DNA of 64,000 nt, taken from positions 1-64,000 of the forward strand of contig DUNO01000049.1 of the NCBI GenBank assembly GCA_012839295.1, given 5' to 3'. This document shows, piece after piece, positions 34,003 through 44,215 of the stretch. The stretch comes from Clostridiales bacterium. Lineage in GTDB: Bacteria > Bacillota > Clostridia > Lachnospirales > Lachnospiraceae. The position numbers and the translations under genes are program-made. Within the stretch, counting starts at the first letter, position 1. Each line of letters opens with the position of its first letter. The notes under the pieces were generated by a model. The model was not told where the DNA came from, searched no databases, and saw only the letters and a program-made list of their open reading frames with translations.

Positions 34003-34027
34003 TAAATCCCTCCTTTACAGCTCCAGA

Positions 34028-34597
34028 TCAGGGAATATCAACAATCTTGTTTCTTAGCTTTATATCCTCCACAGCCTCAAAGGTTCTGCCGTTATATCTC
34101 ATACTTAGGGTTACCGTAAGGGTCGTCCCTGAGTCTGCGTTCCTGTCATAAACAAATTTCTCCGGTGCCACCGAGAAGCCTTCCACATACTCTCCAAGCA
34201 GCTTGTCCATGGATACAGCGCCAGCTCCTATACCGGCTAAAATAACTCCTTTTTGCTCCTCTGTCGTATGGTATAGATACATATTATGGTCGCCGGAGTT
34301 AAACCAGATAATTTCCACCGGATCCGTTACAGTTGCGGCATTCCCATCGCTATGGTAAATGGAAAGCGTATGGTTGGCGCCGTCATATGCTATGTTATTC
34401 CCTTCCAGGGCATATTCCCTGATCTGGTTCATAATCGTCTGAGCCTCCGTCTGCAGGGATATTTCATCCTGGGCATTCTGGTATCCGCGGCTGCCGGCTG
34501 ACATAAATAAAATAATTGCCCCAATGATAATGGAAGAAATGGCCATCCCCAGGATAAGCTCAAGGAGTGTTAAGCCTTGGTTGCTTCGTTGTTTCAT
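34028..34597 (-). CDS. Type IV minor pseudopilin (PilJ/PilW-like)
   Basis: 189 residues. A short leader ends at Gly (MKQRSNQG) before LTLLELILGMAISSII, the type III signal cut by PilD, with Glu5 at the usual place. The hydrophobic helix is followed by a beta-rich domain (TVTLSMRYNGRTFEAVEDI). Minor pilins of this type start or cap the fibre. It overlaps no neighbour (25 nt to the DUF5057-type gene). Confidence 0.8.
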   Translation of the reverse strand: MKQRSNQGLTLLELILGMAISSIIIGAIILFMSAGSRGYQNAQDEISLQTEAQTIMNQIREYALEGNNIAYDGANHTLSIYHSDGNAATVTDPVEIIWFNSGDHNMYLYHTTEEQKGVILAGIGAGAVSMDKLLGEYVEGFSVAPEKFVYDRNADSGTTLTVTLSMRYNGRTFEAVEDIKLRNKIVDIP

Positions 34598-34634
34598 TTA
34601 CAGATCACCTGCCCGTTTTTCATATAGTTACCAG

Positions 34635-35210
34635 CTATTCCACATAATGCTTGCCTGATGCCTGAATTAAATGTATGGTATAGCGGATTGTCCCATCCCT
34701 GTCCCTAATAAGAATCCTGTTGCAATAGCTGGGAGCTGCCGGGATCCCGGCAACCTCATGAATGCTGAGCTCGCCCGTGCTTTTTTCAAAGCTGAGTCTC
34801 AGGAAGGTCCCGGAACCAAAATCCCCCACTTCCTGCTCCCCGGAGCCTGCACTGGTCTGATAGAACAGTCCGAGCTGCCTGTTCCCAAGCAGGACACCTT
34901 CCCCGTCCAGTAAAGCAGCCGATGCCGTCTCAGTGCTTTCCCTCATATAGTAAGAGCCGTTAAACTGGTAAAGGTATAGATACGCCTTATCCGCTTTGCT
35001 CATATTATCCAGTCGGATTTTATCCAAGGCCGCATTAATCTGATAGGCGCAGCTTTTTGCATTCCCATATCTTATATATCTCAAACCGCTGAAGGTGCTG
35101 ACCGCAAGAACAGAGAGGATTGCCAATACAATAATGATTTCTACCAGTGTAATTCCCTTATTGCTGCTTCCCGTTCCTGTTTCCACTCCCTTACTGTGCT
35201 TTCTCACCAT
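34635..35210 (-). CDS. Type IV minor pseudopilin (GspH-like)
   Basis: 191 residues. A longer basic leader of some 18 residues ends in KG before ITLVEIIIVLAILSVLAVS, again with Glu5. The C-terminal domain is beta-rich with the usual GspH features. Same operon; 38 nt to the next gene. Confidence 0.8.
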   Translation of the reverse strand: MVRKHSKGVETGTGSSNKGITLVEIIIVLAILSVLAVSTFSGLRYIRYGNAKSCAYQINAALDKIRLDNMSKADKAYLYLYQFNGSYYMRESTETASAALLDGEGVLLGNRQLGLFYQTSAGSGEQEVGDFGSGTFLRLSFEKSTGELSIHEVAGIPAAPSYCNRILIRDRDGTIRYTIHLIQASGKHYVE

Positions 35211-35304
35211 CCCTGGCTCCCTTCCCGGTGTACAGATATCCTGGTACTACTTTACATAAATTTCACTTGATTCAGCATTTGCCAGAAATTTGCGCAAAGC
35301 AGTG

Positions 35305-37680
35305 CTAGTTTTTCTTCCAATTCTCATAGGTTATATACCTGGAAATCTCCACCTGCCCAATATTCTTTGCCCTTTCGGCGCTGCTGCCGGCATAATCCGC
35401 AAAATAATGGGTAAATTCCATCGCCGCATTTCCATCCCAGCCCCCATCCGAAGCCGCTTTATTTTCCTGTTCCAGTGCATAAGATAACATGTTCTGGACC
35501 ATCTCAGAATCGGATTCAATATGAAGCCCATTGTCCATCATGGCAATCATGCCGCCGGATAAAATAAGACCCCTATAATTAGACTTTACTGTTATATTGC
35601 CTGTCGTAATAATAATTCCCGGCTTAAGGGAGGAACTGGCTGTAGCTGCCACAATATCAGCCGTTGTAATATCCGTGCTGTTGCAGACAATATAGACAAA
35701 ATACTCGGCTGAGCCATCCTGATCCATGTCAATCGGAACCTTTTTGTAGTAATTTCCCTGATATCTAACAAAACCATTGGAAAAGGCTGTGGTATCATCC
35801 CGGGTCTCCATTTCAATTACAGATATACCACCGAACCCATGGGTAATCAGTGTTTGAAACAGCGGCTTCTCCATCTTATCAAGCCGGAAATCCCCACTGC
35901 TTCCGGCAGCCGATACGGCTACCAGCCCCAGCTGTCTGGATTTGTACTCCCTCGCAGTCCTGATTGCGTCGCTTAATAAGGCGGCGTTCGGGGAATCCGG
36001 GTCAGCAAGCACTCCTCCTGTAAATTCCAGGCTTCCATCCCCTGCCGACTTAAGTCCGTTAGCCGAAAGAAGAAGAGCCCCGCTTAATTTGATGCCATCT
36101 CCGTATAGGTAGGTCTCTGAATTAATATCCAGCTTGGCTTTATTTCTTGCATCATTGCAATATTGCTTAAAATATTGGTTGGCACAGGCCTGATTCTTAA
36201 ATTCCAGGTAATAATAAACCATGGGCACCGTACCGCCCATCATATAGTGGTATTCCACGTATTTTCTGCTGGTAAGCAGGTCGGATATGGTTCCCGGGAT
36301 GGAGGGTATGTCAACCGGAGCCTGGCCCGGGGACAAGGTGTTGACCTCCGTCTGCATAACCGGATTATGGCCGCACCATATATATTCGTTTGGCACCAGA
36401 TAGGCTAATTGATTACTCTTTACTGAAATGGATTCTCCGGTCATAATATCGTCCACCAGGGTAGCTCCTGCCTGGTTCTTTCTGGAAATAAATGCCCTTC
36501 CGGCTATGGTGAGGCTGGTTAATTCCGACATATCCAGATGAGACTGGGTTCCATTGATTAAAACCGCGCTGCTGTAATTGGAATTCACCTCACTTTTTAT
36601 GCCGCTGTCAGCTACTGCCTGGTTGGTCTTATTATAATTATAGCCGTAGTAGCTTCCGCTGATCTTCACCACACTTCTTTTTGCCCCAAGGGTCAGGTCA
36701 TCCGCCACCCTGCAGCTGCCGTATATATCCATGAAGGCAGACTCCACACCGCTCTCATTGCCCGTGGTCCTGATGTTCTCCGCCCATATATTTGTTTTTC
36801 TGCTTCCCGCCTTATCTCCTATAAATAATTTGGCATAGTCATTGACACACAGGTCACCTCTGGTAATCAATGTATCACCATTTATCATCAGGTTATAACC
36901 GCTGGAATGGTTCCTGTCGGCCGCTGTCACGTTGGTGGCGGATACCCTGATACCACCGGCTCCGGCATAGATATTGCCGTCCACGCTCATTCCCGTGCCG
37001 TCCCTGGCCAGCAATTGGTCATCCGCAATCAATGCATATTTTGTAAATTCCGGATAAATACTTGCGGAATCGAAATTCAGGTTTGGGGCTTCCAGACGGA
37101 TATCCGTGGTAATCCGGGTTTCAAAGCCCTGGCTGTTCCCAAAGCTTACTTTTACCTTCTGCAATACCACTGAATTAACCTTGTCCGGATCTGTAATATC
37201 CAGATTTATCTTCAGCTCGTTGTCTGTAGCCAGTATAACATTATCCCTTTGTGCTGCCGGAACGGACACCAGAAAGCCTTTTAACACGTCCAGCCGATAA
37301 TAATACAGCGTGGCATCCAAAGGATCGTAGGTAACTCCCGAACCGCATAGCTCACTGACCAGATAATTAATATAGCGGCTGTCAAACTCGGCTTTTATGC
37401 TGGTATCCGTATCCTGCAGGATTTCTGAATAATGGAGCATGATATAATTATATGCCTGATACATGCACCTGGAGGAAAGCTCCTCCAGTCCGGCGTTCAG
37501 TTCATTCATGACTGTCTCCGTCTCATAAAAGTTTTCCTTTGCCTGATAATCCATCTGCTTCATTTGGATATTGGTCATAGTAAGGGACAAAAGCAAAGAG
37601 CCGAGTATTGCAATAAAACACATGGCAACAATAACCAGCAACAAGGTGGAACCACTGTTATCCCTTCCTAATTGTTTCAT
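35305..37680 (-). CDS. Large PilX-like pilus assembly protein
   Basis: 791 residues, AAAGGAG before the ATG at 37680. The N-terminus (NSGSTLLLVIVAMCFIAILG) is a pilin-like helix without the usual Glu5 and with a GS rather than GF/GL junction, as in PilX and other non-canonical minor pilins. After a helical spine to about residue 70 the body is beta-rich with repeated short motifs (GDLCVNDYAKLFIG, SGGVLADPDSP-like), in a beta-helix style. Likely a surface or tip component. Confidence 0.7.
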   Translation of the reverse strand: MKQLGRDNSGSTLLLVIVAMCFIAILGSLLLSLTMTNIQMKQMDYQAKENFYETETVMNELNAGLEELSSRCMYQAYNYIMLHYSEILQDTDTSIKAEFDSRYINYLVSELCGSGVTYDPLDATLYYYRLDVLKGFLVSVPAAQRDNVILATDNELKINLDITDPDKVNSVVLQKVKVSFGNSQGFETRITTDIRLEAPNLNFDSASIYPEFTKYALIADDQLLARDGTGMSVDGNIYAGAGGIRVSATNVTAADRNHSSGYNLMINGDTLITRGDLCVNDYAKLFIGDKAGSRKTNIWAENIRTTGNESGVESAFMDIYGSCRVADDLTLGAKRSVVKISGSYYGYNYNKTNQAVADSGIKSEVNSNYSSAVLINGTQSHLDMSELTSLTIAGRAFISRKNQAGATLVDDIMTGESISVKSNQLAYLVPNEYIWCGHNPVMQTEVNTLSPGQAPVDIPSIPGTISDLLTSRKYVEYHYMMGGTVPMVYYYLEFKNQACANQYFKQYCNDARNKAKLDINSETYLYGDGIKLSGALLLSANGLKSAGDGSLEFTGGVLADPDSPNAALLSDAIRTAREYKSRQLGLVAVSAAGSSGDFRLDKMEKPLFQTLITHGFGGISVIEMETRDDTTAFSNGFVRYQGNYYKKVPIDMDQDGSAEYFVYIVCNSTDITTADIVAATASSSLKPGIIITTGNITVKSNYRGLILSGGMIAMMDNGLHIESDSEMVQNMLSYALEQENKAASDGGWDGNAAMEFTHYFADYAGSSAERAKNIGQVEISRYITYENWKKN

Positions 37681-37825
37681 AACTGCTCCTTTCTGCTGTC
37701 CGCTTCTTATCCCACCGGTGCGCCGGCACCTTCACCGTTAGGCAAACAGTGTTGCCTAATTATGGACGTGTCAGTGCACCAGCTCATTTGACCAGTAATT
37801 TGACCAAGTAATTTACCCATCAGGG

Positions 37826-39091
37826 CTATTCCCAGTGGGTGGAATGCATGGAAGCGTACAGATGCTCCTGCACCATCAGCTCCCCTGCCTCGTAAATATC
37901 AACCGTAATATCCGCCATCCTCAGCTTGGGCTCCTTGCCAATGTACTCAGCGCTCACCCGTTCCGCCGGGGCCATATTGTTCTTTAGAATGCTGTCTGCA
38001 TTGGAATAAACGGCTTCCAGCTTATCATAGGAATTCCCTGCCGGATTAATGCTGGCGGTATAGGGCGGTGCCGTAGCTGCCGATGCGTCCGCTGCCTGGC
38101 ATAGCAGGTAAAGCTTGATCCCCTGCCTGAAATTAAGGGCAGCCACAGAATCAATATCTAACATAACCTGCTCTACGTCCTTATTCCGCTGGAAGAATAC
38201 ATAGATATTTTTCATATCCTCTAAAGAAACCGTTTCCTGATACAGGGGTGGGTCCACCTCAAGGGCATTGGCAGAATCCTGTGGACATCCATCGATTCCC
38301 GGGCAATAATATTTATAATAAATCTTTACCTTAGCCTTACTGGTACTGCTTCCATAGGGATCTATCTCAATATAGATATCCCGGACCAATGCATTTTCCA
38401 CCTCCGCTTCCCCCTTGGGCAGCAGATAGCTCCATCCGGCCTCTCCCTGATGGGCCAGATTTTTCCTGTCACAGTAATCCCGGTTTAAATCACGCATAGA
38501 AATCACTACCCGGTCATTCTGGGTCGTTTCTGCCGCCACAATATTGTCGGGGGACTGGATTGCTTTTATTTGGTACAGTGCCATCCCATTTACTGCATGA
38601 TAGGTAGCTCCAGCCCCGGTATTGGTATCCACGGTAATCAATGCATCGTAGGAATTTCCATTTTCTTTAATATTTCTTATTGCATAGCGCAGGATACCGT
38701 CCAGGGAGTTTCTAAATACGCCCCTTCCGGCATCATAGCTTATAGCATCTGGATCCGTAATCACATTGCCGGAAGCATCCACCTCAGCAATGCGGCTTCT
38801 GTCCCCTTCAATCTTATCCATGGGCACAAGGTTGAATTTTGCATAGAATTCTGCATCTGCGGCATGAAAGCTTCTTGCAAGCTCCTCCACGGACTTATCC
38901 CGACATACCTCAATAATGCTCTGGGATAGGGCCACCGCATTCTGCCGGTTTTTTGCCCTGGCATTATAGGCCGCCGAGGATGTAAAATAACCTAAAAGAG
39001 GGATCGCAATAATTGCCAGCATTGCCATGCTTATAATAAGCTCAATCAAAGAAAATCCCCGGTTGCCTGCTTTTCGGTCCTGCCGCTTCAA
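37826..39091 (-). CDS. Minor pilin, PilV-like
   Basis: 421 residues from a TTG at 39091 (GAGGAGG 7 nt upstream). A basic leader ends in RG before FSLIELIISMAMLAIIAI, with Glu5: a PilD substrate. A large extracellular domain with several Cys follows (HCPGIDGCPQ-type pair, CRDKS). It is much longer than classical PilV (about 160), so it may be an adhesive minor pilin. The 145 bp between this gene and 37680 hold only short inverted repeats. Confidence 0.8.
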   Translation of the reverse strand: MKRQDRKAGNRGFSLIELIISMAMLAIIAIPLLGYFTSSAAYNARAKNRQNAVALSQSIIEVCRDKSVEELARSFHAADAEFYAKFNLVPMDKIEGDRSRIAEVDASGNVITDPDAISYDAGRGVFRNSLDGILRYAIRNIKENGNSYDALITVDTNTGAGATYHAVNGMALYQIKAIQSPDNIVAAETTQNDRVVISMRDLNRDYCDRKNLAHQGEAGWSYLLPKGEAEVENALVRDIYIEIDPYGSSTSKAKVKIYYKYYCPGIDGCPQDSANALEVDPPLYQETVSLEDMKNIYVFFQRNKDVEQVMLDIDSVAALNFRQGIKLYLLCQAADASAATAPPYTASINPAGNSYDKLEAVYSNADSILKNNMAPAERVSAEYIGKEPKLRMADITVDIYEAGELMVQEHLYASMHSTHWE

Positions 39092-39128
39092 ATCCGTTCC
39101 TCCTCTCCTTCTCAGCTTCTCCGCCTTT

Positions 39129-39821
39129 TTACTCGATTGTCCCGAAAATATTATCCCGTCCTGTCCCTATCCGGTCCAGGGCAGGCGGTTCATAGGTTTT
39201 ATCCGTATCAGGTACCAGTATGGAATACATATGAATTGTCATGCTCCCCATCAGGTTCCCGGTACTGGTATCATAGGTCACGCTTAAATCACCGATGGTC
39301 ATCCTGTCCTGATTCCCATTAATATAATCAATGGCCTGCTTCAGCCCCTCATACGTCGTCTGATAGGAAATCGTTACCGTCGACTTAAAGCCCTGCAGCC
39401 TGTCTGCAGCCGGTGTCTGCTCCGTACCTGCCCCAGCCTCCGGATCTGCCAGACCGCTGAGATAGAACCTCTGGTTCATATTAAAGCCAGAGGAGGAAAT
39501 TTTCATTCCCGCGGCACGCTCCAATTCATCCAGTGTAACAATTGCATCCGCCTGACTGACTGTTAAGGGGAATTTCGCCTCTATTTCCGCAATCTCCCGG
39601 CTGAATTCTTTCATCTCAGCCTGTTTGGTATCGGCCTGGGCCTGCATTTGGGACAGCTCCTCCACCCTTGTCCTGAGCTCTTCATTGGCAGCGCTAACTT
39701 CCTGTACCTGCTTCATATTTTTCTGGTAAACCAGAAAATAGGCTCCCGCAAGGATCAGCAGGGAAAGCAGGATCAGCAGAAGCTTCTTATCACGTTCGGA
39801 TATGTTTAGTTCTATATTCAT
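39129..39821 (-). CDS. pilO: Pilus inner-membrane protein PilO-like
   Basis: 230 residues from the ATG at 39821, AGGAGG 6 nt upstream and 10 nt after the pilMN stop (the frame is open to 39887). A short cytosolic N-terminus, one TM (LLLILLSLLILAGAYFLVY), a coiled coil (about 35-90), then a ferredoxin-like fold domain (TVTISYQTTYEGLKQAIDY), as in PilO. It pairs with PilN in the alignment complex of the pilus machine. Confidence 0.85.
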   Translation of the reverse strand: MNIELNISERDKKLLLILLSLLILAGAYFLVYQKNMKQVQEVSAANEELRTRVEELSQMQAQADTKQAEMKEFSREIAEIEAKFPLTVSQADAIVTLDELERAAGMKISSSGFNMNQRFYLSGLADPEAGAGTEQTPAADRLQGFKSTVTISYQTTYEGLKQAIDYINGNQDRMTIGDLSVTYDTSTGNLMGSMTIHMYSILVPDTDKTYEPPALDRIGTGRDNIFGTIE

Positions 39822-39831
39822 GCCCTTCCTC

Positions 39832-41505
39832 CTATTCTGCTTCCTGGGTATTTTCCTCGGATTGTGACGGCGCCGTATCCGGGCCATAAGTACAATTCAC
39901 TGCAAAGCTTACCATTTTGATTCCATTCTCATCCTCTGATTCCGCAATAGAGGCAATGGAAACCGTATAAAAGGCCTCCATCTCCGTTAGCTGCTGATAC
40001 AGCTTTGCTGCGGTCAGCTTATTATTTGTAACGATATTCATACTGATACCGGAATCCGTTATGTTAAGGGAAGATACCACTGCCGTGGAGGGAAGCCTAG
40101 CCTCCAAGCCGGAAATCAATTCATTTAACTGCTCATTCCGGGAAACCGTCAGTGCATACATATCCGTAACCTCCTGATACTCTGCCTGCAGCCTGGAATG
40201 CTGGGCAAAAACCTCCTCCACAGGAAGCAACCCTTTAACCTCCGCTTCCAGCTTTCTTTTCTCCTGTATCGCAGCATATAGGTTCAGGGAGGAAAGTAAC
40301 ACCAGGACAAGGGATGTAAATACCGATAGAGCCAATATAATCAATATGCTGAATTGGTTGCTTTTCTTTGCTGCCCTCTCAATAATATCCTTCGAGACAA
40401 ATCCAATTGGCCGGATCACCGCGCCGATTGCACACACATAATCCGTCTGGTCAAATCCCTCCCAATTAGTATTCTTATGGAAGGTAACCGGAACAAGCCT
40501 GTCCATTGTCTTTGTTTCATAGCCAGTCTCATTCCGGAACAGCTGCCCTATGCCCTTCAGCCTTGCTCCCGGTCCTGTGATATAGATATCCTCGACCCTC
40601 TTCTCCGGAAATTTCGAATTATAATAGTCCAACACACGGATTACATTGTTAATCAGCTGCCGGAGGGACTCCGTAATCTCCTCTTTCTCCCTTATTTCCC
40701 TGAATATCCGCTCATAGCTTTCCGATTCTGCGGATAATGTAGCTGCCGCCTCCCCATGATCCATACTCAGCTGGGGATTAATCAGCTCCTGCGTACAGAG
40801 CAGGGCCATGGCTTCCCTTTCATTTTCCTTACCGGCTATTCTATTTTCTAAAACAGCCTCCAACACTGTCCCTGTCCCATAGGGTATCGTTCTTTGGAGG
40901 GCGAGAATTTCATGGTCAATGATATTGACCAGCGTGTTTTGCTCATTTATTTGAATGGTCAGGCTGATATGCTGCCCCACCTGCTGCTTCAGCACCTGGA
41001 AAACGCTGTTGCCCACATAATCCATGGCAAGGACGGAAAAATTCATCATCTGGGCGAAGCTGTAATAATTCTTAATCAGGTTATTTGGAGCCGCCAGCAA
41101 CAATAATTTTAATTTCCTGTCCTCCTTGGTGCTGATCCGTTCTATGATGCTGTAGGATACAATATATTCAGAAACATCCACCGGAAAATATTCCTGGGCA
41201 CCGGCATCCACAACCGCCTGAATCCGGTTATCCTTTACCAGCGGGATAACAACCTCCCTGCTGGCTATCTTGGTGGAGGATACCGTAAACACCACCTCGG
41301 TACGCCTCATGCCGGCTTCCACCAGATTTCTTTGCAATACCGCAGCCAATGCCTGCTTGTCCCTGATATAGCCGTCTTCCATTGCATTCTCAGGTGTATC
41401 AAAGGTTATACATTTATATACACAGGGAACCTTTTTCCCATAATCTATTTCACACACCCTTGTTTTGCTTATGCCGATATCTATGCTTAATATTCTTTTC
41501 GTCAT
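39832..41505 (-). CDS. PilM-PilN fusion protein
   Basis: 557 residues from the ATG at 41505 (AAGGAG 8 nt upstream; the 60 codons before it lie over the end of pilD). The N-terminal 360 are an actin-like PilM (ILSIDIGISKTRVCEI, IVSYSIIERISTKE, YITGPGARLKGIGQLF). Residues about 375-400 form a TM (SILIILALSVFTSLVLVLL), followed by a coiled coil and PilN-type domain (LEARLPSTAVVSSLNITD). In most species PilM and PilN are separate and bind through the PilN N-terminus; here they are covalently joined. Confidence 0.85.
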   Translation of the reverse strand: MTKRILSIDIGISKTRVCEIDYGKKVPCVYKCITFDTPENAMEDGYIRDKQALAAVLQRNLVEAGMRRTEVVFTVSSTKIASREVVIPLVKDNRIQAVVDAGAQEYFPVDVSEYIVSYSIIERISTKEDRKLKLLLLAAPNNLIKNYYSFAQMMNFSVLAMDYVGNSVFQVLKQQVGQHISLTIQINEQNTLVNIIDHEILALQRTIPYGTGTVLEAVLENRIAGKENEREAMALLCTQELINPQLSMDHGEAAATLSAESESYERIFREIREKEEITESLRQLINNVIRVLDYYNSKFPEKRVEDIYITGPGARLKGIGQLFRNETGYETKTMDRLVPVTFHKNTNWEGFDQTDYVCAIGAVIRPIGFVSKDIIERAAKKSNQFSILIILALSVFTSLVLVLLSSLNLYAAIQEKRKLEAEVKGLLPVEEVFAQHSRLQAEYQEVTDMYALTVSRNEQLNELISGLEARLPSTAVVSSLNITDSGISMNIVTNNKLTAAKLYQQLTEMEAFYTVSIASIAESEDENGIKMVSFAVNCTYGPDTAPSQSEENTQEAE

Positions 41506-41624
41506 ATTACTGTTCTCCTTTTGGCATGTACACTCCTGTATTTTCCCATAGCAGAACACAGAACTAAACCTCCGGCTTTCCTTCTGTGCTCTGCGACAAA
41601 AAAATTGCCGCTTTCTTTTGTTTC

Positions 41625-42377
41625 CTAGCCCGTGCAGATACGAAGATACCATTCCAAAAAGGCTTCTCCATAAAGCATGCTGCAAAAAATACCCATGGAC
41701 AGATACGGTCCAAAGGCCAAGGTCCGGTCAGCCTTGCTAAGCTTCATGCGTATGATATGTATTACGGAGCCAAACAGGCAGCCCCAGATAAATGCCAGGA
41801 CATTCCATTGCCATCCCAGCACCAGACCGGATGCCGCCATCAACTTGATATCCCCGCCACCGATGCCTTTTCCCCTGGTAATCCAGAACAATACCATCAA
41901 AAAAGCACTGACGGAGCAAGCACCCAACACATACTTCATCCAGTCCGTCCCGTCCAGGGCCATCCTAAAAACCCCCAGGATCCCGATAAAGAAATTGATT
42001 CCAGGTGGGATCTCAAAGGTTTTAAAATCAATAAAGCTCAATACCAGCAAAGCAGAAGTCACAAGGCAATAAATTACGCTTACCGCATTAAAACCATTTG
42101 CCAAGAAAATAATGATATACAGCAGGCCGTTGAGCAATTCCACCAGGGGATATTGCCAGGACAGTTTAGTGCCGCAATTTCTGCATCTGCCGCCCAGGAG
42201 CAGGAAGCTGAACAGAGGAACCAAATCATACCATTTCAGCTGGTACCCGCAGCTCATGCAATGAGAGCGGGTAGTCACTATATTCTCTTTTCTGGGTATC
42301 CGGTAAATGCAGACGTTCAGGAAGCTGCCGATTAGGATACCGTATAGGAAGATTGTTATGTATAAGAACGCGGTCAT
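41625..42377 (-). CDS. pilD: Prepilin peptidase/methylase
   Basis: 250 residues with about seven TM segments. The zinc-binding Cys pairs CMSCG and CRNCG near residues 40 and 64 are present, and the two catalytic Asp motifs are FIDFKTFEIP and GGGDIKLMAA. It cuts the leader of the pilin-like proteins of this operon and methylates the new N-terminus. Confidence 0.92.
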   Translation of the reverse strand: MTAFLYITIFLYGILIGSFLNVCIYRIPRKENIVTTRSHCMSCGYQLKWYDLVPLFSFLLLGGRCRNCGTKLSWQYPLVELLNGLLYIIIFLANGFNAVSVIYCLVTSALLVLSFIDFKTFEIPPGINFFIGILGVFRMALDGTDWMKYVLGACSVSAFLMVLFWITRGKGIGGGDIKLMAASGLVLGWQWNVLAFIWGCLFGSVIHIIRMKLSKADRTLAFGPYLSMGIFCSMLYGEAFLEWYLRICTG

Positions 42378-42404
42378 GGTATGATTTGGGAACCTCCGAT
42401 ATAA

Positions 42405-42911
42405 TTATAATTTTCCTACGGCATCTTTAAATACATGATCATACTGCGAATCTCCTTGTGTAGGATCTACAGTAATAGTTTTATTTGTTATATCTATTGT
42501 TATTGCAATTGTGGCTAAATTCTTTCCAGCTTTAGATTCCAGCTTATTTTTCAAAGCGGTCATATCAGTATGAGCCGTCAACTCTTTCACCTCATTATAA
42601 ATTAGTTTCTCATTGCTCGTAAGGGTACTCAGATCAGCCGTATCAAATGTAACCGTAACATTTGATGTAATAGTTGCCGCATTAGCTGTATATGCCGTAG
42701 TTGCCGCCGTCAAATAGCTGCTAATCACCTGATAATCCTTTGCCTGCCTGGACTTTTCAATATACGGCAATACCTGGGTACCAACAATACCAACTAAAAT
42801 CGCCATGATCGCAATTACAATAATCAGCTCTACAAGGGAAAACCCCTTATTTTTCTTCTTTCCTCTTACTTCCGACTCCTGAACTTCCACAATTTCATTT
42901 GCTCTTTCCAT
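42405..42911 (-). CDS. pilA: Major type IV pilin
   Basis: 168 residues from the ATG at 42911 (AAGGAGG 8 nt upstream). Leader of about 22 residues rich in charge, ending in NKG before FSLVELIIVIAIMAILVGI with Glu5. The globular part is short, rich in Thr/Ala (TAATTAYTANAATITSN) and without a Cys pair. The gene is placed directly after pilC as the first pilin of the operon and is the only small one, so it is probably the main fibre subunit. Confidence 0.85.
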   Translation of the reverse strand: MERANEIVEVQESEVRGKKKNKGFSLVELIIVIAIMAILVGIVGTQVLPYIEKSRQAKDYQVISSYLTAATTAYTANAATITSNVTVTFDTADLSTLTSNEKLIYNEVKELTAHTDMTALKNKLESKAGKNLATIAITIDITNKTITVDPTQGDSQYDHVFKDAVGKL

Positions 42912-42983
42912 GATCAATTCCTCCTTAAAGTATAAATTTATTTATTAAGAATGGCCGCTCTTGGCAACAGCCACTATTAACCC

Positions 42984-44198
42984 TTATGCATTTTCAATAT
43001 TGCTATACAGACTAAACATCGGTGACATAATAGCCATAATAATAACCCCTACAATCAGCGCCAATATGACAATAACCAACGGTTCCAGCACAGAGGTCAA
43101 TGCCTTTGTTGCGGCCTCCACCTCTTCGTCATAGTAATCCGCCACCTTATCCATCATGCCTTCCATATTACCGGTTTCCTCCCCGATGCCGATCATCTGG
43201 TAGACCAGCGGCGGAAAGATTCCCGAATACTGCAGGGGTTTTGACAGCGGAACCCCCCGCGCCACCTCTTCACTGGCATTTTGCAGGCAGTTTTTAACGA
43301 TGATATTATCCATGGTCCTGGCTGTAATCTGCAACGCCTCCAGAAGCGGAATCCCGGCTGTAATCAAGGTGCTGAGGGTTCTGGTCAATCTGGCAGAAGA
43401 CGATTTTATAATAAGCCCTCCGAACAAAGGAAGCTTTAAGGCCACTCTCCCTAAGAATTCACTGCCAAAGGCACTTTTCTTAAAAGCTGTAAATCCCACA
43501 ATAATTAAAATAGCAATGCCCAACAGCAGCCACCATTTTTGAACCATGAAATTACTTATATTTACCACAAGCTGGGTAATTGCCGGCAGCTCCGTATCCA
43601 TATCCTCAAACATTCCAATAAAATTCGGCACTACCACGGTCATCATCACGCAGATTGCCGCAATGGCCACAACACAGATTACCAAAGGATAAACCATGGC
43701 CTGTTTTATCATACTTTTTAACTTGGCTTCCTTTTCAAAATGCACCGCCATCCGTTCAAATGCAGTCTCCAGGCTTCCTGAGGCCTCTCCTGCCTCCACC
43801 ATATTCACCAATATTGGCGGAAATACCTCTTTTGGCATGACCATGGAGCTTGCCAGGGTCTCGCCCCTTTCCACGGATGACTGCACTTCCTTGATGGCAT
43901 GCTGCATTTGTTTTTTCTCCGTCTGCTCGCTTAGCATCTGCAGCGCACTGATAACCGTAACACCGGCTCCCAGGATACTGGTAATCTGCCGGCAAAAGAC
44001 ACTCAGGTCCCTTGGTTTGATTCCATTGCCTATTTCCAGGTTAATGTCCTTGGTTAAGAGTGTCTGTTCTTTTACGGAAATTGGTATCCACCCCTCTGCC
44101 TTTAGGGCTGAGGTCACCTTTTGCACATTGTCGCCCTCCATGGAGCCTTTCTTTTCTTTCCCTTTCTGGTCTATAATTACATAATCAAAGCTTGCCAC
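42984..44198 (-). CDS. pilC: Pilus platform protein PilC
   Basis: 404 residues from a GTG at 44198 (GAGGAG upstream). Two GspF/T2SF repeats (about residues 70-190 and 270-395), three TM segments, with the conserved FCRQITSILGAGVTVISAL and LTRTLSTLITAGIPLLEAL. It couples the motor ATPases to pilin insertion. Confidence 0.92.
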   Translation of the reverse strand: MASFDYVIIDQKGKEKKGSMEGDNVQKVTSALKAEGWIPISVKEQTLLTKDINLEIGNGIKPRDLSVFCRQITSILGAGVTVISALQMLSEQTEKKQMQHAIKEVQSSVERGETLASSMVMPKEVFPPILVNMVEAGEASGSLETAFERMAVHFEKEAKLKSMIKQAMVYPLVICVVAIAAICVMMTVVVPNFIGMFEDMDTELPAITQLVVNISNFMVQKWWLLLGIAILIIVGFTAFKKSAFGSEFLGRVALKLPLFGGLIIKSSSARLTRTLSTLITAGIPLLEALQITARTMDNIIVKNCLQNASEEVARGVPLSKPLQYSGIFPPLVYQMIGIGEETGNMEGMMDKVADYYDEEVEAATKALTSVLEPLVIVILALIVGVIIMAIMSPMFSLYSNIENA

Positions 44199-44215
44199 AG
44201 CATTCTCTCCTCTTC

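Noticed and set aside
41586-42335. 249-codon plus-strand ORF
   Set aside because: It lies antisense to pilD, whose motifs are complete; the plus-strand product has no recognisable features.
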